33,513 bases of DNA from Rhodobacter sp. (lineage in GTDB: Bacteria > Pseudomonadota > Alphaproteobacteria > Rhodobacterales > Rhodobacteraceae): positions 1 to 33,513 of the forward strand of contig JAJEAY010000010.1 of assembly GCA_022824145.1 (NCBI GenBank), written 5' to 3'. The translations under genes and the position numbers were made by a program. The notes under the pieces are model-generated. The model was not told the DNA's origin. It was given only the letters and a program-made list of their open reading frames with translations, and ran no database searches. Below are positions 17,169 through 25,116 of this stretch, in pieces. Each line of letters opens with the position of its first letter. The first letter of the stretch is position 1.

Positions 17169-17896
17169 CAAGCCGCCCTCTTGCCGCCAAGATAAAGTTC
17201 CTGAATCCTTGGGTCTGCGAGAATTTCCTCGCCAGGCCCTTCGAAGAGCGTCCTTCCGAGATCCAGTACGATCCCCCAGTCGGAATTCTTCAGTCCGAAC
17301 AAAGCGTTCTGTTCGACAAGGAGTATGGTGATTCCCTCGTCGGCCATGACCTTCATGATTCCGAAGACTTCCTGGACGATCTTCGGCGCCAGTCCCAGAG
17401 ACGGTTCGTCAAGCATGACGATCTCAGGTTTCAGGATCATCGTGCGCGCCATCGCAAGTGTCTGCTGCTGGCCTCCCGACATCGTGCCGGCGGCCTGGTC
17501 ACGCCGCTCCCGCAGTATGGGAAACCGCTCCTCGATCTCATCGATTCGCTGTTCGAGAGCGGATTTGTCCGGCAGCGAGAAGCCACCCATTCGGAGGTTC
17601 TCGCGGACGGTCATTTTCGGAAAAAGCGCCCGTTCCTGGGGCACGAAACAGATTCCTTTTCTGAGAACCTGGTCAGGCCGGAGCCCCTTCAGGCTTTCGC
17701 CGCGGAACCTGACGTCACCCTGCCTGATCCTGAGCATACCGACGATTGCCTTCAGCAGCGTGGATTTGCCCGCGCCATTTGGTCCGATGATGCAGTGAAC
17801 CTTGCCGGGCCGTACCGAAAGCGAAGCGCCGTTCAGAATCGAAGGGCCGTCACCGTATCCGGCGACGAGACCGGTGACTTCAAGGAGACCGCTCAT
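17168..17896 (-). CDS. livF: ABC transporter ATP-binding protein LivF
   Basis: This ATPase of the importer has 242 residues. Walker A GPNGAGKST is at 38-46, the Q-loop is in ICFVPQERALFPKMTVREN, the signature is TMSGGQQQTLAMAR and Walker B is IVMLDEPSLGLAP, followed by the LLVEQNA switch histidine-equivalent region. In LivF proteins the H-loop commonly reads VEQN, as here. The start overlaps the livG stop (ATGA, 4 nt). It pairs with LivG as the ATPase heterodimer. Confidence 0.95.
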   Translation of the reverse strand: MSGLLEVTGLVAGYGDGPSILNGASLSVRPGKVHCIIGPNGAGKSTLLKAIVGMLRIRQGDVRFRGESLKGLRPDQVLRKGICFVPQERALFPKMTVRENLRMGGFSLPDKSALEQRIDEIEERFPILRERRDQAAGTMSGGQQQTLAMARTMILKPEIVMLDEPSLGLAPKIVQEVFGIMKVMADEGITILLVEQNALFGLKNSDWGIVLDLGRTLFEGPGEEILADPRIQELYLGGKRAA

Positions 17897-18636
17897 GCCG
17901 CTTCTTCCAGTGCGCCGCCGAGGTATGCGTCCAGAACCTCTGGATTCCCACGCACCTCTTCAGGAGTTCCGTCCGCGATCACAACCCCCTGAGCCATGAC
18001 GACAACGCGATGCGAGAGGCGCATGATCAGTTCCATGTTGTGTTCCACGATCAGGACGGTCAGGCCCTGTTCGTTGAGTTTGCGGATGTGGCCGATGATC
18101 TCTTCCAGAAGAGTCGGATTCACGCCGCCCGCCGGCTCGTCGAGCAGGATGATCTTGGGATCGCTCATCAGCAGCGCGGCAAGATCCATGAGTTTTTTCT
18201 GGCCGAAGCTGAGATTCGCGCCGTCTTCGTGCGCGATCCGCGTGATGCCAAGGAATTCAAGAATTCCCATCGCTTTGTCGATCTCTTGCCGACTCATTGC
18301 CGGCCGAAACAGATCGCGCCACCCGCTGACCCGTGACTGGCAGATGACGTTCTCCAGAACGGTCATGTCGCTGAGGTTGCGGGAAATCTGGAATGTTCGG
18401 GACAGGCCGCGCGCGGTGATCTGGTGGGGTCGCAGCATGTCGATGCGTTCGCCGTCGAGCCAGACCTGCCCGGACGTAGGTGTCATTGTCCGGCTGATGC
18501 AGTTGAAAGCGGTGGTCTTTCCGGCGCCGTTCGGCCCGATCAGCGCAGTGATCCGTCCGAGTTCGGCGGTGAAGGAGCAGCCGTCGACAGCGCGGATGCC
18601 GCCGAAATGCTTGCTGAGTTCCTTGATCTCAAGCAT
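17893..18636 (-). CDS. livG: ABC transporter ATP-binding protein LivG
   Basis: This second ATPase has 247 residues, with Walker A GPNGAGKTT (34-42), the family insert after the Q-loop (RGLSRTFQISRNLSDMTVLEN), signature LSFGQKKLMDLAALL, Walker B IILLDEPAGGVNP and the H-loop IVEHNMELIM. The extra length between Q-loop and signature is normal for LivG. AGGAAG lies 6 nt before the ATG. It is separated from the binding-protein gene by 67 nt that contain a strong hairpin, so it is likely expressed below the binding protein from the same transcript. Confidence 0.95.
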   Translation of the reverse strand: MLEIKELSKHFGGIRAVDGCSFTAELGRITALIGPNGAGKTTAFNCISRTMTPTSGQVWLDGERIDMLRPHQITARGLSRTFQISRNLSDMTVLENVICQSRVSGWRDLFRPAMSRQEIDKAMGILEFLGITRIAHEDGANLSFGQKKLMDLAALLMSDPKIILLDEPAGGVNPTLLEEIIGHIRKLNEQGLTVLIVEHNMELIMRLSHRVVVMAQGVVIADGTPEEVRGNPEVLDAYLGGALEEAA

Positions 18637-18666
18637 GATCCGCTTCCTGTCCGCTGGAAAGGAGAT

Positions 18667-18693
18667 GGCCGGGCACTGTGTCCGCGCCCGGCC
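18667..18693 (-). promoter_or_regulatory. Intercistronic hairpin between binding-protein gene and livG
   Basis: GGCCGGGC (18667-18674) and GCCCGGCC (18686-18693) form a perfect 8-bp GC stem with an 11-nt loop, starting 10 nt after the binding-protein stop. No T tract follows, so it is not a classic terminator. Such hairpins commonly protect the upstream mRNA part from 3' decay or reduce downstream expression. Confidence 0.6.
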
Positions 18694-18703
18694 TGAGCTT
18701 CAG

Positions 18704-19978
18704 TCAGAATCCCCCTTTCGGGTGCACGAGACCGGAGACGTCAGCGAATTCGTCAGTCGGATAGACGAACTGCAGTTCGCCGCCGTTCCATTGCGCGACG
18801 AGGAACGGCTTGTCCAGCGGAAGGCCGACATCGTCCCAGGAAAACCGTCCGAGGATCGTCCGGACCGGATCGTCATTCGTGCGCGCGGCAAGCCAGTCGC
18901 CCATCGCGTCGTTGTCCGTGGAGCCTGCGCCAACGATGGCCTGCTCAATGCCTTGGCAGACAGCGAAGGGAATCGCCGCGTCCTCGTCGGGGGCGAAGCC
19001 GAATTCAGCGGTGAACGCTTCGACGAAATCCGCGTTGGTGAATTCCTCACCAGCCAATGTGCCGACGTAAGGCGCGTCCGGATGCCACGACGTGTGCATG
19101 AGTATGGCGTCGGAGGCTTCCTGCGTACCTTCGTAGAACTCCACTTGGGTTCCCTGGCTGTAATAGACCATCTTCGGCTCGGCCCGCACGGTCTTGAGCG
19201 CGCGTGTGATCTGGACGGCTTCCTCGGCGGATGCGGTGAGTGCAATGATCAGCTCGGCTCCCGAGCGCTTGATCGAGTTGGCGAGGTTGAGCCAGTCGTT
19301 GAAGCCCTCTTCCGGCCATTTTTCCGAATAGACGACTTCGATGCCGGCACCAGCGAGGTAGCCCGGCGCCAGGTCAGCGACTTCGGAGCCGTCCGCGGGA
19401 TCCATGACCTTGTGGCCAAGAAAGCCTGCCTCGACGGCGTTGGCGAAGAAGTCGTCGGCCGCCACGACGGCCGCTGTCGCCGGACGGTCGCCCTCGGCGA
19501 CGAGATCCGTTATGAGGCCCTGAAGCGAGGCGCCGACATATTCCGCCGCGTTCGGCTGGAAGTAGAACAGGTTCTCATGACCCTGCGTATAGATGCGCAG
19601 GGCGCCGCCTGCCGGAATCGGGTGGACGTAGCCGTTCTTGGCGAGGATGTTCGCAACCGGAAAAGTCAGGCGTGAGGAGAACGTTCCGAATACGGCGTCC
19701 ACCTTGTCGACGTTGATGAAGCGCTCATACTGGTTGATCGCGGTTGCCGGGTCGGAACGGTTGTCCGACATGATCAGGTCGACCTGCTGGCCCAGGATGC
19801 CGCCACGGTCGTTGATCATCTTGACGCAGAGGCCGTAGCCCTGCTCGTGCTTGGCGCCTGCGATCGAGAATGCGCCTGTCAGCGGAAGGGACGCGCCGAT
19901 CTTTATCTCCGCAAGTCCAGCGGTTGCGGCAAGCGTCGCCGTCGTTGCCAACGCAAGCATGGTTCGATTGAGTTTCAT
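18704..19978 (-). CDS. ABC transporter periplasmic substrate-binding protein (LivK-like, Peripla_BP_6)
   Basis: This binding protein captures substrate in the periplasm. The 424-residue precursor starts with MKLNRTMLALATTATLAATAGLA, a clear Sec signal peptide likely cleaved before EIKIGAS. The mature N-terminus IKIGASLPLTGAFSIAG and the segment GGILGQQVDLIMSDNRSDP are typical of type I amino-acid/amide binding proteins. ATG 19978 has GGGAGGAAG 6 nt upstream; the longer frame to 20161 is an upstream extension without family character. At about 400 mature residues it is longer than LivK (about 345), closer to urea-, amide- or aromatic-binding relatives. The ligand is unknown. Confidence 0.93.
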   Translation of the reverse strand: MKLNRTMLALATTATLAATAGLAEIKIGASLPLTGAFSIAGAKHEQGYGLCVKMINDRGGILGQQVDLIMSDNRSDPATAINQYERFINVDKVDAVFGTFSSRLTFPVANILAKNGYVHPIPAGGALRIYTQGHENLFYFQPNAAEYVGASLQGLITDLVAEGDRPATAAVVAADDFFANAVEAGFLGHKVMDPADGSEVADLAPGYLAGAGIEVVYSEKWPEEGFNDWLNLANSIKRSGAELIIALTASAEEAVQITRALKTVRAEPKMVYYSQGTQVEFYEGTQEASDAILMHTSWHPDAPYVGTLAGEEFTNADFVEAFTAEFGFAPDEDAAIPFAVCQGIEQAIVGAGSTDNDAMGDWLAARTNDDPVRTILGRFSWDDVGLPLDKPFLVAQWNGGELQFVYPTDEFADVSGLVHPKGGF

Positions 19979-20069
19979 GTCATCTTCCTCCCTCTTGGGT
20001 TTGGGCCGGCCGGTCTGGCTAGGCTGAGATTGCTGCTCATATGCCTCGGGCTCCGGTTTCCTGACCGTC

Positions 20070-21035
20070 TCACTCGGCGGCCATGGGTGTTTCGAGGCCT
20101 GTCGGATAGGGGCTGTTTTCGCTCTCGAGCTTGAGTCCCGACGCTTGGGCGACGGTTTCAAGAATCGCGGCGAAATCTTGCTGCAGATAGGCTTCAGGAT
20201 CGTTCTGCAGTGTGGCGGCCCCGAAATGCGCCTGAAGCGCTTCGCGGGTCGCTGCCGTGACGGGCATTGGAACGTTCAGTTCGCGCCCCGATGCCAGTCC
20301 AAGGTCGAGATCCTTGCGAAGAAGCTCCGGAGTAAAGGTGGTGGTCCAGTCGAGGTTGACGAGAGCGTTTGTCTTGTAGCGGGTGAAGGTCGAGCCCATG
20401 ACCGAATTGTTCATGAAGTCGAGGAACGCATGGCGCGGTACGCCGGCCTTCTGCGCGAGGACGGTGATTTCCGCGAGGTTCTGGGTGACGACACCGAGAA
20501 ACACGTTGTGGGCGATTTTGCAGAAGCGCGCGAGTTCGCCTTCGCCGACATAGGAGACTCCGCTTGCGGCGACCGTGGCGATCACATCGCTGACGCCGTC
20601 GAACGCGGCTCTCGGGCCGGAGACCACCGAACTCAGTTTGCCGGCCCGAACGCATTTTCCGTTGCCGCTGACCGGGGCACAGATGAATTCCGCTCCCCTT
20701 TCGGAAAGGCGTGCGCGCAGTTCCGCCGAGTGGTCGACCCCGATCGATGAGAAATCAAGGAAGATGCCGGGCGTTGCGGAGCCGCTGAGGACGCCGCGCT
20801 CACCAAAGCAGACGGTCTCCACATCTTTTCCGGTTGACACCATTGTGACTAGGACATCGGATTCCGCGAGGTCGGCGGGGCCATCAACGATAGTCGCGCC
20901 CTTGGCTGCCAGAGGTTCGGCCTTCGACCGTGTCCGGTTCCAGACTCTGACGTCGTAGCCTGCGTCTACAAGGCGCTCGGCCATGGGATATCCCATGCGT
21001 CCCATTCCAACCCAGCCAATTGATGGTATCGTCAT
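20070..21035 (-). CDS. NAD(P)-dependent beta-hydroxyacid dehydrogenase, 3-hydroxyisobutyrate dehydrogenase family
   Basis: This enzyme would oxidise a beta-hydroxyacid or reduce the matching semialdehyde. The 321-residue product opens with the Rossmann motif GWVGMGRMGYPMAERL, followed by VWNRTRSKAEPL (NADP-like Asn-Arg). The substrate loop is APVSGNGKCVRAGKLSSVVSG, where the family usually has SGG, and the catalytic lysine lies in ARFCKIAHN. The usual KxxNN reads KIAHN, so the substrate site departs from standard 3-hydroxyisobutyrate dehydrogenases. TGGAG precedes the ATG by 8 nt. It is the first intact gene of the long operon, 15 nt after the broken osmC-like gene. A distant relative lies at 25117. 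Confidence 0.9.
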   Translation of the reverse strand: MTIPSIGWVGMGRMGYPMAERLVDAGYDVRVWNRTRSKAEPLAAKGATIVDGPADLAESDVLVTMVSTGKDVETVCFGERGVLSGSATPGIFLDFSSIGVDHSAELRARLSERGAEFICAPVSGNGKCVRAGKLSSVVSGPRAAFDGVSDVIATVAASGVSYVGEGELARFCKIAHNVFLGVVTQNLAEITVLAQKAGVPRHAFLDFMNNSVMGSTFTRYKTNALVNLDWTTTFTPELLRKDLDLGLASGRELNVPMPVTAATREALQAHFGAATLQNDPEAYLQQDFAAILETVAQASGLKLESENSPYPTGLETPMAAE

Positions 21036-21050
21036 ATCTCTGACTCCAGC

Positions 21051-21538
21051 TTATGCGCCTGCCACGCGGATCCAGACCATCTGGATGCGCGCTTCGGCGT
21101 CCTTGATCAGATTGAAGACCGGGCAATGCGCCTCGGTTTCTTCGGCGACCGCTTTGAGCCGCGCTTCGGATTCTGTTGTCCGCACCCGCGCCTCGACCTT
21201 GACTGACTGACAATGAGGGACGACACAGCGCATTCCCGACCTTCCACGCATGTCGATTGTGAAGGCAGTGTCGAAGCCGATTCCGTCATACTGGAACCCC
21301 AGCTCGTGCGCCGTACGGCAAAACGTGACCGATTCGCAGCCGCAGAGAGCGACGAGGACGCCGCTGAGCGGCGAGGGGCCCCGGTCGGTTCCGCCATGCG
21401 CGGAGGGTTCGTCGAAGATCCAGTCTTCGCTTCGCCAAAGTCGACAGATGTGGCGAGCGTTCCGTCGTTGGACGCGGACAGCGCCTTTCGCCTGATGACG
21501 GGCTTGATAAAGTCCGCGCTGTCAACCACTCTGGTCAT
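21051..21538 (-). pseudogene. OsmC-like thiol peroxidase-family gene, frameshifted
   Basis: The C-terminal two thirds, readable without a start codon from about 21436 to 21051, encode DWIFDEPSAHGGTDRGPSP, LCGCESVTFCRTAHELGF and EEETEAHCPVFNLIKDA-like sequence. This is the OsmC fold with its two conserved cysteines. The N-terminal part, from ATG 21538 (MTRVVDSADFIKPV... NDGTLATSVDFGEAK), is in another frame. The join falls at about 21421-21432, where one missing base would restore a continuous protein of about 160 residues. The restart ATG at 21251 would give only 66 residues without the first cysteine. Either a real inactivating indel or an assembly error. It sits first after the LacI-flanked promoter. 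Confidence 0.8.
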
Positions 21539-21611
21539 GTCCGTTACGGTATCCCGTTCTGTGCGATGCCGTCGGTCGGCCAATGTCGGCCCGAAGGAAT
21601 GCTGGATTGCG

Positions 21612-21625
21612 CAATCGTTTGCACA
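21612..21625. promoter_or_regulatory. Putative LacI-family operator 1
   Basis: CAATCGTTTGCACA matches operator 2 in reverse complement at 13 of 14 positions. It lies just downstream of the predicted -10 box of the minus-strand catabolic operon, so a repressor bound here would block transcription initiation. Confidence 0.6.
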
Positions 21626-21626
21626 G

Positions 21627-21655
21627 CTGCTAAAGGGCGATTCGGCGCAAGTCAA
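21627..21655 (-). promoter_or_regulatory. Predicted promoter of the catabolic operon (minus strand)
   Basis: On the minus strand TTGACT (21655-21650) is followed after 17 nt by TAGCAG (21632-21627). The -35 box is strong and the -10 box moderate. It lies between the two putative operators and points towards the osmC-like and dehydrogenase genes. Confidence 0.5.
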
Positions 21656-21662
21656 CAATTAT

Positions 21663-21676
21663 TGTGCAAACAATTG
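21663..21676. promoter_or_regulatory. Putative LacI-family operator 2
   Basis: TGTGCAAACAATTG is the inverted partner of operator 1, with centres 51 bp apart (about five helical turns). It lies upstream of the minus-strand -35 box and overlaps the likely -35 of lacI, so it could serve autoregulation or looping. An exact 11-bp palindrome ACAATTATTGT (21655-21665) overlaps its edge. Confidence 0.6.
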
Positions 21677-21701
21677 TGGAAATGTTCCTGCGCTGTATGC
21701 T
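21674..21701 (+). promoter_or_regulatory. Possible lacI promoter
   Basis: TTGTGG (21674-21679) and TATGCT (21696-21701) are spaced by 16 nt, about 20 nt before the regulator start. The boxes are modest. The -35 box overlaps operator 2. Confidence 0.35.
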
Positions 21702-21721
21702 GGTGGCTGCGAGGGATGGAA

Positions 21722-22774
21722 ATGAAGAAAAACGTGACCTTAAAGGACATTGCGCGCGAGGCGGGGGTTCATGTTTCCACTGTTTCGCGCGCGTTGGCGC
21801 AGGAAGGTCGGGTTGCCGTGTCGCCTGAAGTTGTGACGCGGATTCGGGAAATTTCTGAAGCGATGGGCTATCGACCGAATCGGTTGGCATCCGGGCTGCG
21901 TACCCGTCGGACCATGTCGGTCGGAATCGTGATTCCCGACATTACGAACACCTTGTTTCCTCCGATCGTCCGCGGCGTCGAGAGCGTTCTCGAGCCTCTC
22001 GGCTATGCCTCCATACTGGTGAACACTGACAACGATCCGAAACGTGAAGCACGTCTGTTCGATGTACTTCTTGAACACGGTGTCGATGGAATCATCGACG
22101 CGGCGGTGCGCTCTACCGATCCGCTTCTACGGAACGTGGCGGCGGAAGTGCCGGTCGTGACCGCAAACAGACAGGTGACCGAGCCGTCGCTGCCCTGTGT
22201 CGTGAATGATGACGCAGGAGGCGTGCGCAAGATGGTCCGCCTGCTTCAGGATAGGGGCCATCGGACGGTCGGACATATCGCGGGTCCGCCGGATCTCTCC
22301 ACTGGAACTGCACGGCGCGAAGCCTTCGAAACGGCTATGCGGGATCTTGATCTCGACTTGCCGGACGGTGCGATCGTCGCTGCGCAGCGCTATGACGAAA
22401 GCGAAGGTCAGAGATGCGCGGAAGAGCTGCTTGACGGCTGCGCCGCCGTCACTGCCCTCCTGTGCGCGAATGACCGGCTTGCGATAGGGGCGGTCAGAAC
22501 TCTCAGACGACGTGGCCTGGACTGCCCCGGAGACATTTCCGTTACAGGATTCAACGACATTCCGTCCCTGGATCTCATTCCGCCGGGCCTGACAACAGTG
22601 AGGATTCCGCAGTTCGATATCGGACGTTTGGCTGGGGAGCGTCTGCTCGCGATGATAACCGACCCGGAGTGCCAGGTTCCGATGACGACGGTTCTGCCGG
22701 TGTCACTGATCGAACGCGGAAGCGTAGCGGCGCCGAGGCCACAGCCCGGCAACCGGATGGCTGGGCGGCAGTGA
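21722..22774 (+). CDS. LacI/GalR-family transcriptional regulator
   Basis: This 350-residue regulator has the LacI-type helix-turn-helix and hinge at residues 4-60 (VTLKDIAREAGVHVSTVSRAL, GYRPNRLASGLRTRRT). A periplasmic-binding-protein-like effector domain follows (SVGIVIPDITNTLFPPIVRGVE, DGIIDAAVRS, HRTVGHIAGP, DISVTGFNDIPSLDLIPPGLTTVRIP). ATG 21722 is preferred because GAGGG lies 6 nt upstream; ATG 21716 would touch that site. It is divergent from the long catabolic operon, and two matching sites fill the shared promoter region, so repression relieved by a pathway compound is the likely mode. LacI-family effectors are usually sugars, but other ligands are known. Confidence 0.95.
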   Translation: MKKNVTLKDIAREAGVHVSTVSRALAQEGRVAVSPEVVTRIREISEAMGYRPNRLASGLRTRRTMSVGIVIPDITNTLFPPIVRGVESVLEPLGYASILVNTDNDPKREARLFDVLLEHGVDGIIDAAVRSTDPLLRNVAAEVPVVTANRQVTEPSLPCVVNDDAGGVRKMVRLLQDRGHRTVGHIAGPPDLSTGTARREAFETAMRDLDLDLPDGAIVAAQRYDESEGQRCAEELLDGCAAVTALLCANDRLAIGAVRTLRRRGLDCPGDISVTGFNDIPSLDLIPPGLTTVRIPQFDIGRLAGERLLAMITDPECQVPMTTVLPVSLIERGSVAAPRPQPGNRMAGRQ

Positions 22775-22791
22775 ATGAAGGAACAGGAGAG

Positions 22792-23307
22792 ATGCCCAGA
22801 GAGTGATTGACGTCCGCAAAGGGTAATCGCAGTCGCAGGGCATTTCATGCACCCAGCCCTGTCGAAGCAATTTCGGGGCGGCCCCAAACCAGCCACCGGA
22901 AATTTCGAGGTGTCATTATGACTTCGCAGGAACCGGATCCTGGAGATGGATGCGGCGGGACTCGACCTTCACGTGCTTTCGCACCAGTCTCCCGGGAGCC
23001 AGCGGCTGTCCGACGACGTTGCTGCCGTGGCTGGCCGGCGGGTCAACGACGCTTTGGCAGGGATCATTGCCGAAGCTCCCGTCCGCTTCCCGGGATTCGC
23101 CATTGTTCCAACCAGTTTCACGGGGCAGCAGTGGACGAGCTTCAGCGGTCGGTTGAGGATCTGGGTCTCAAAGGAGCGACGGTCCACGGGCTCAGCCGTG
23201 GCCGGTTTGTCGATGACGAAGAGTTCTGGCTGCGGAGAATCGATCTGGATGAGAACCTGAAAGAAGGGATATTCAGCCGGAATGCCGCAGCGCTCCTTGG
23301 TCTTTGA
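22792..23307 (+). pseudogene. Decayed amidohydrolase (2,3-dihydroxybenzoate/gamma-resorcylate decarboxylase-like)
   Basis: Pieces of one amidohydrolase_2 protein follow each other. First RVIAVAGHFMHPALSKQF, then an in-frame TGA at 22919, then RILEMDAAGLDLHVLSHQSPG up to FPGFAIVPT in the same frame. After a frameshift near 23110-23125 comes AVDELQRSVEDLGLKGAT and GRFVDDEEFW. A C-terminal-like IDLDENLKEGIFSRNAAALLGL then follows directly. About half of the usual 320 or so residues, including the central metal-binding part, is missing between FVDDEEFW and the tail. An AGGAGAG site and an ATG at 22792 mark the probable old start, 18 nt after lacI. The gene is dead; the family call rests on by-eye motif matching. 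Confidence 0.72.
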
Positions 23308-23916
23308 ACTGGGTCGCAAATTACAGGGATTCCTCAAGAATTGGGCTTTTCCGCGCTCAACTGGCCGGTTTGCATTCACGCAACCGGCGGAGGTCGCAAA
23401 CAACTTTCACCGATAGTGACGCCTGCCAGACATCGCTCTCGCATACCGCCTGACTGCGAAGTGTGAAATTCGCGACTGCCCAGCAGCGTTGCAGGACCGA
23501 CAAACGGCGTTGGAAGACGCGATCTGGATTGATTCAGCGAGGAAGGAAGAGTCTCAAGGAATTCGGTTCCATGCGCTTTTCGCCCGCACTGGCGCTGTTG
23601 CGAACCGCTTGGGTCATGCCGGATGCGCGAATGACGGCGGATTAATCTGAACGGAGACCGGTTGACCAATCAGATCGCTCCCGGGGGAGAAAGGGGATAT
23701 TGCTGGCGTTCGCCGGTTCGGGCCATTCAGTCGGGCCAGCCCGACTCATTTTCACCGGCCAACTGGCTGGCGGCGGATGGCATTTCGCGGCAGACCTCGG
23801 ACCGGCATTTCGGTGTTGGAGGTGTGGTCATTTTCCCATCCTCCGTATATGTTCGCTGGCAGAAGAGACGAGGCGCTTTATCGCCCTTGCTCGATGCCAT
23901 GTGACGGGAGGTCCGT
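23308..23916. other. Intergenic region, no intact gene
   Basis: About 600 nt between the amidohydrolase relic and the dioxygenase gene. Open frames of 60-100 codons occur on both strands, but none has a family signature. It may be further eroded coding DNA. It contains a GCCGGTT...AACCGGC repeat (23364-23388) and a terminator-like hairpin near 23740, given separately. Confidence 0.5.
23729..23753 (+). terminator. Terminator-like hairpin downstream of lacI region
   Basis: AGTCGGG (23729-23735), loop CCAG and CCCGACT (23740-23746) form a perfect 7-bp stem followed by CATTTTC. The T run is short. The position fits the end of a transcript from lacI and the relic, before the dioxygenase gene. Confidence 0.45.
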
Positions 23917-24816
23917 ATGTCAGAAGCGCTGAATTCCGAACAGATCCAGTATTACGGGGAACACGGCTATCTGGTTCTGGAGAACCGCATTCCCGATGAA
24001 ACTGTAAAAGACATTCGCGCGGAGATAGCGAGGTTTCAGGACGAGGCGCGGGGAATGACAGAGTCGAACGACCGGCTGGATCTGGAAGACAGCCACTCGC
24101 CGGACAATCCACGTGTCCGGCGGATCAAGCTTCCGCACAGAATCTCCGATGTCGTGCGTGACCTTATGTACTCTGACCATATCCTCGCGCCGGTGCGCGA
24201 CCTGATCGGGTCTGACCTGCGGCTCCATACGACGAAGCTCAACATGAAATCCGCAGGTTATGGCGCAGCGGTAGAGTGGCATCAGGACTTCGCCTTCTAC
24301 CCGCATACCAACGACGACGTTTTGGCCGTCGGCGTGATCATTGACGACATGCGGTTGGAGAACGGGCCGTTGATGGTTTTTCCCGGAACGCATCGGGGGC
24401 CCATTTTCGACCACCATGTGGACGGCGTGTTCGCGGCAGCGATGGATCTCGCGACTGCGGGACTCGATGCTGACGATGCGGTTCCCCTGATTGGGCCTGC
24501 AGGTTCAATTTCCATTCATCATGCGCGGATTGTGCATGGTTCCGCGCTCAACACCTCCGGGCGTGACCGCCGGATTCTGTTCTACGAATGCATGGCGGCC
24601 GATGCGTTTCCGGTGATGGGATCAATGACCACTTTCGGTTCACTGGAAGAGTACAACGAACGGATTCTCTGCGGTGCGCCGACGATTGAGCCTAGGCTTG
24701 ACCCGGTTCCGGTCCGCATTCCTCTGCCGCTTCCGGAGGATCGGGGGTCAATCTATGAAATCCAAAAGGGTCTCAGGAACCGCGGATTTTCCGTTCACGG
24801 CAAAGACGCTGCCTGA
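23917..24816 (+). CDS. Phytanoyl-CoA dioxygenase (PhyH)-family protein
   Basis: PhyH proteins are non-heme Fe(II)/2-oxoglutarate dioxygenases that hydroxylate small molecules. The 299-residue protein has the early motif YYGEHGYLVLENRIPDE, the iron ligands His122 and Asp124 (EWHQDFAFYPH), the GPLMVFPGTHRG stretch and distal His207 (ARIVHGSALN), followed by RDRRI arginines suited to bind the 2-oxoglutarate carboxylate. The iron triad is therefore complete. GGGAGG lies 6 nt before the ATG. It is downstream of lacI and upstream of a hydroxyacid dehydrogenase, so hydroxylation of a pathway compound followed by oxidation is a plausible sequence. The substrate is unknown. Confidence 0.9.
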   Translation: MSEALNSEQIQYYGEHGYLVLENRIPDETVKDIRAEIARFQDEARGMTESNDRLDLEDSHSPDNPRVRRIKLPHRISDVVRDLMYSDHILAPVRDLIGSDLRLHTTKLNMKSAGYGAAVEWHQDFAFYPHTNDDVLAVGVIIDDMRLENGPLMVFPGTHRGPIFDHHVDGVFAAAMDLATAGLDADDAVPLIGPAGSISIHHARIVHGSALNTSGRDRRILFYECMAADAFPVMGSMTTFGSLEEYNERILCGAPTIEPRLDPVPVRIPLPLPEDRGSIYEIQKGLRNRGFSVHGKDAA

Positions 24817-24913
24817 ATACGATCCATCTTGCCGTCTCGCGGGACAGAGGTTTGACTCCCGTCACCGCCCGATCCCGTCTGTTTGCCTGGATCAACCGCC
24901 GGAAGAAAGTCCC

Positions 24914-24932
24914 CAGGCAAATTTTTTGCCTG
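24914..24932 (+). terminator. Inverted repeat in the 300-nt gap after the PhyH gene
   Basis: CAGGCAAA, a 3-nt TTT loop and TTTGCCTG form a perfect 8-bp inverted repeat about 100 nt after the PhyH stop, followed by CTCTTT. It could act as a weak terminator or as a protein-binding palindrome. The rest of the 24817-25116 gap shows no recognisable gene. Confidence 0.35.
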
Positions 24933-25116
24933 CTCTTTGGACAAGGGACCGTTCTACGGCAATGCGGTCACGAAGGTGCCGGATTCAGTTTGGAGTTCCG
25001 TCGGGCGCTGGCTATCCAGCGCATACGAGTGTCGATGCGTGGCCATACAGCGGATCCACTCGTTTCTTTCAGATCAGAGTCGGCTTGGATGTGCCGACGA
25101 ACAGGAGCGAATTGTG

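Noticed and set aside
17996-19675. Very long plus-strand open frame (559 codons) opposite livG and the binding-protein gene
   Set aside because: It is antisense to two clearly recognised genes, has no family motifs and is explained by GC-rich codon structure.
23364-23388. Inverted repeat GCCGGTTTGC...GCAACCGGC as a terminator
   Set aside because: The stem has a one-base bulge and no T tract follows; the hairpin near 23740 is a better candidate.
24840-24880. tRNA-like T-arm (GAGGTTTGACTCCC)
   Set aside because: No acceptor stem, anticodon arm or CCA end can be built around it.
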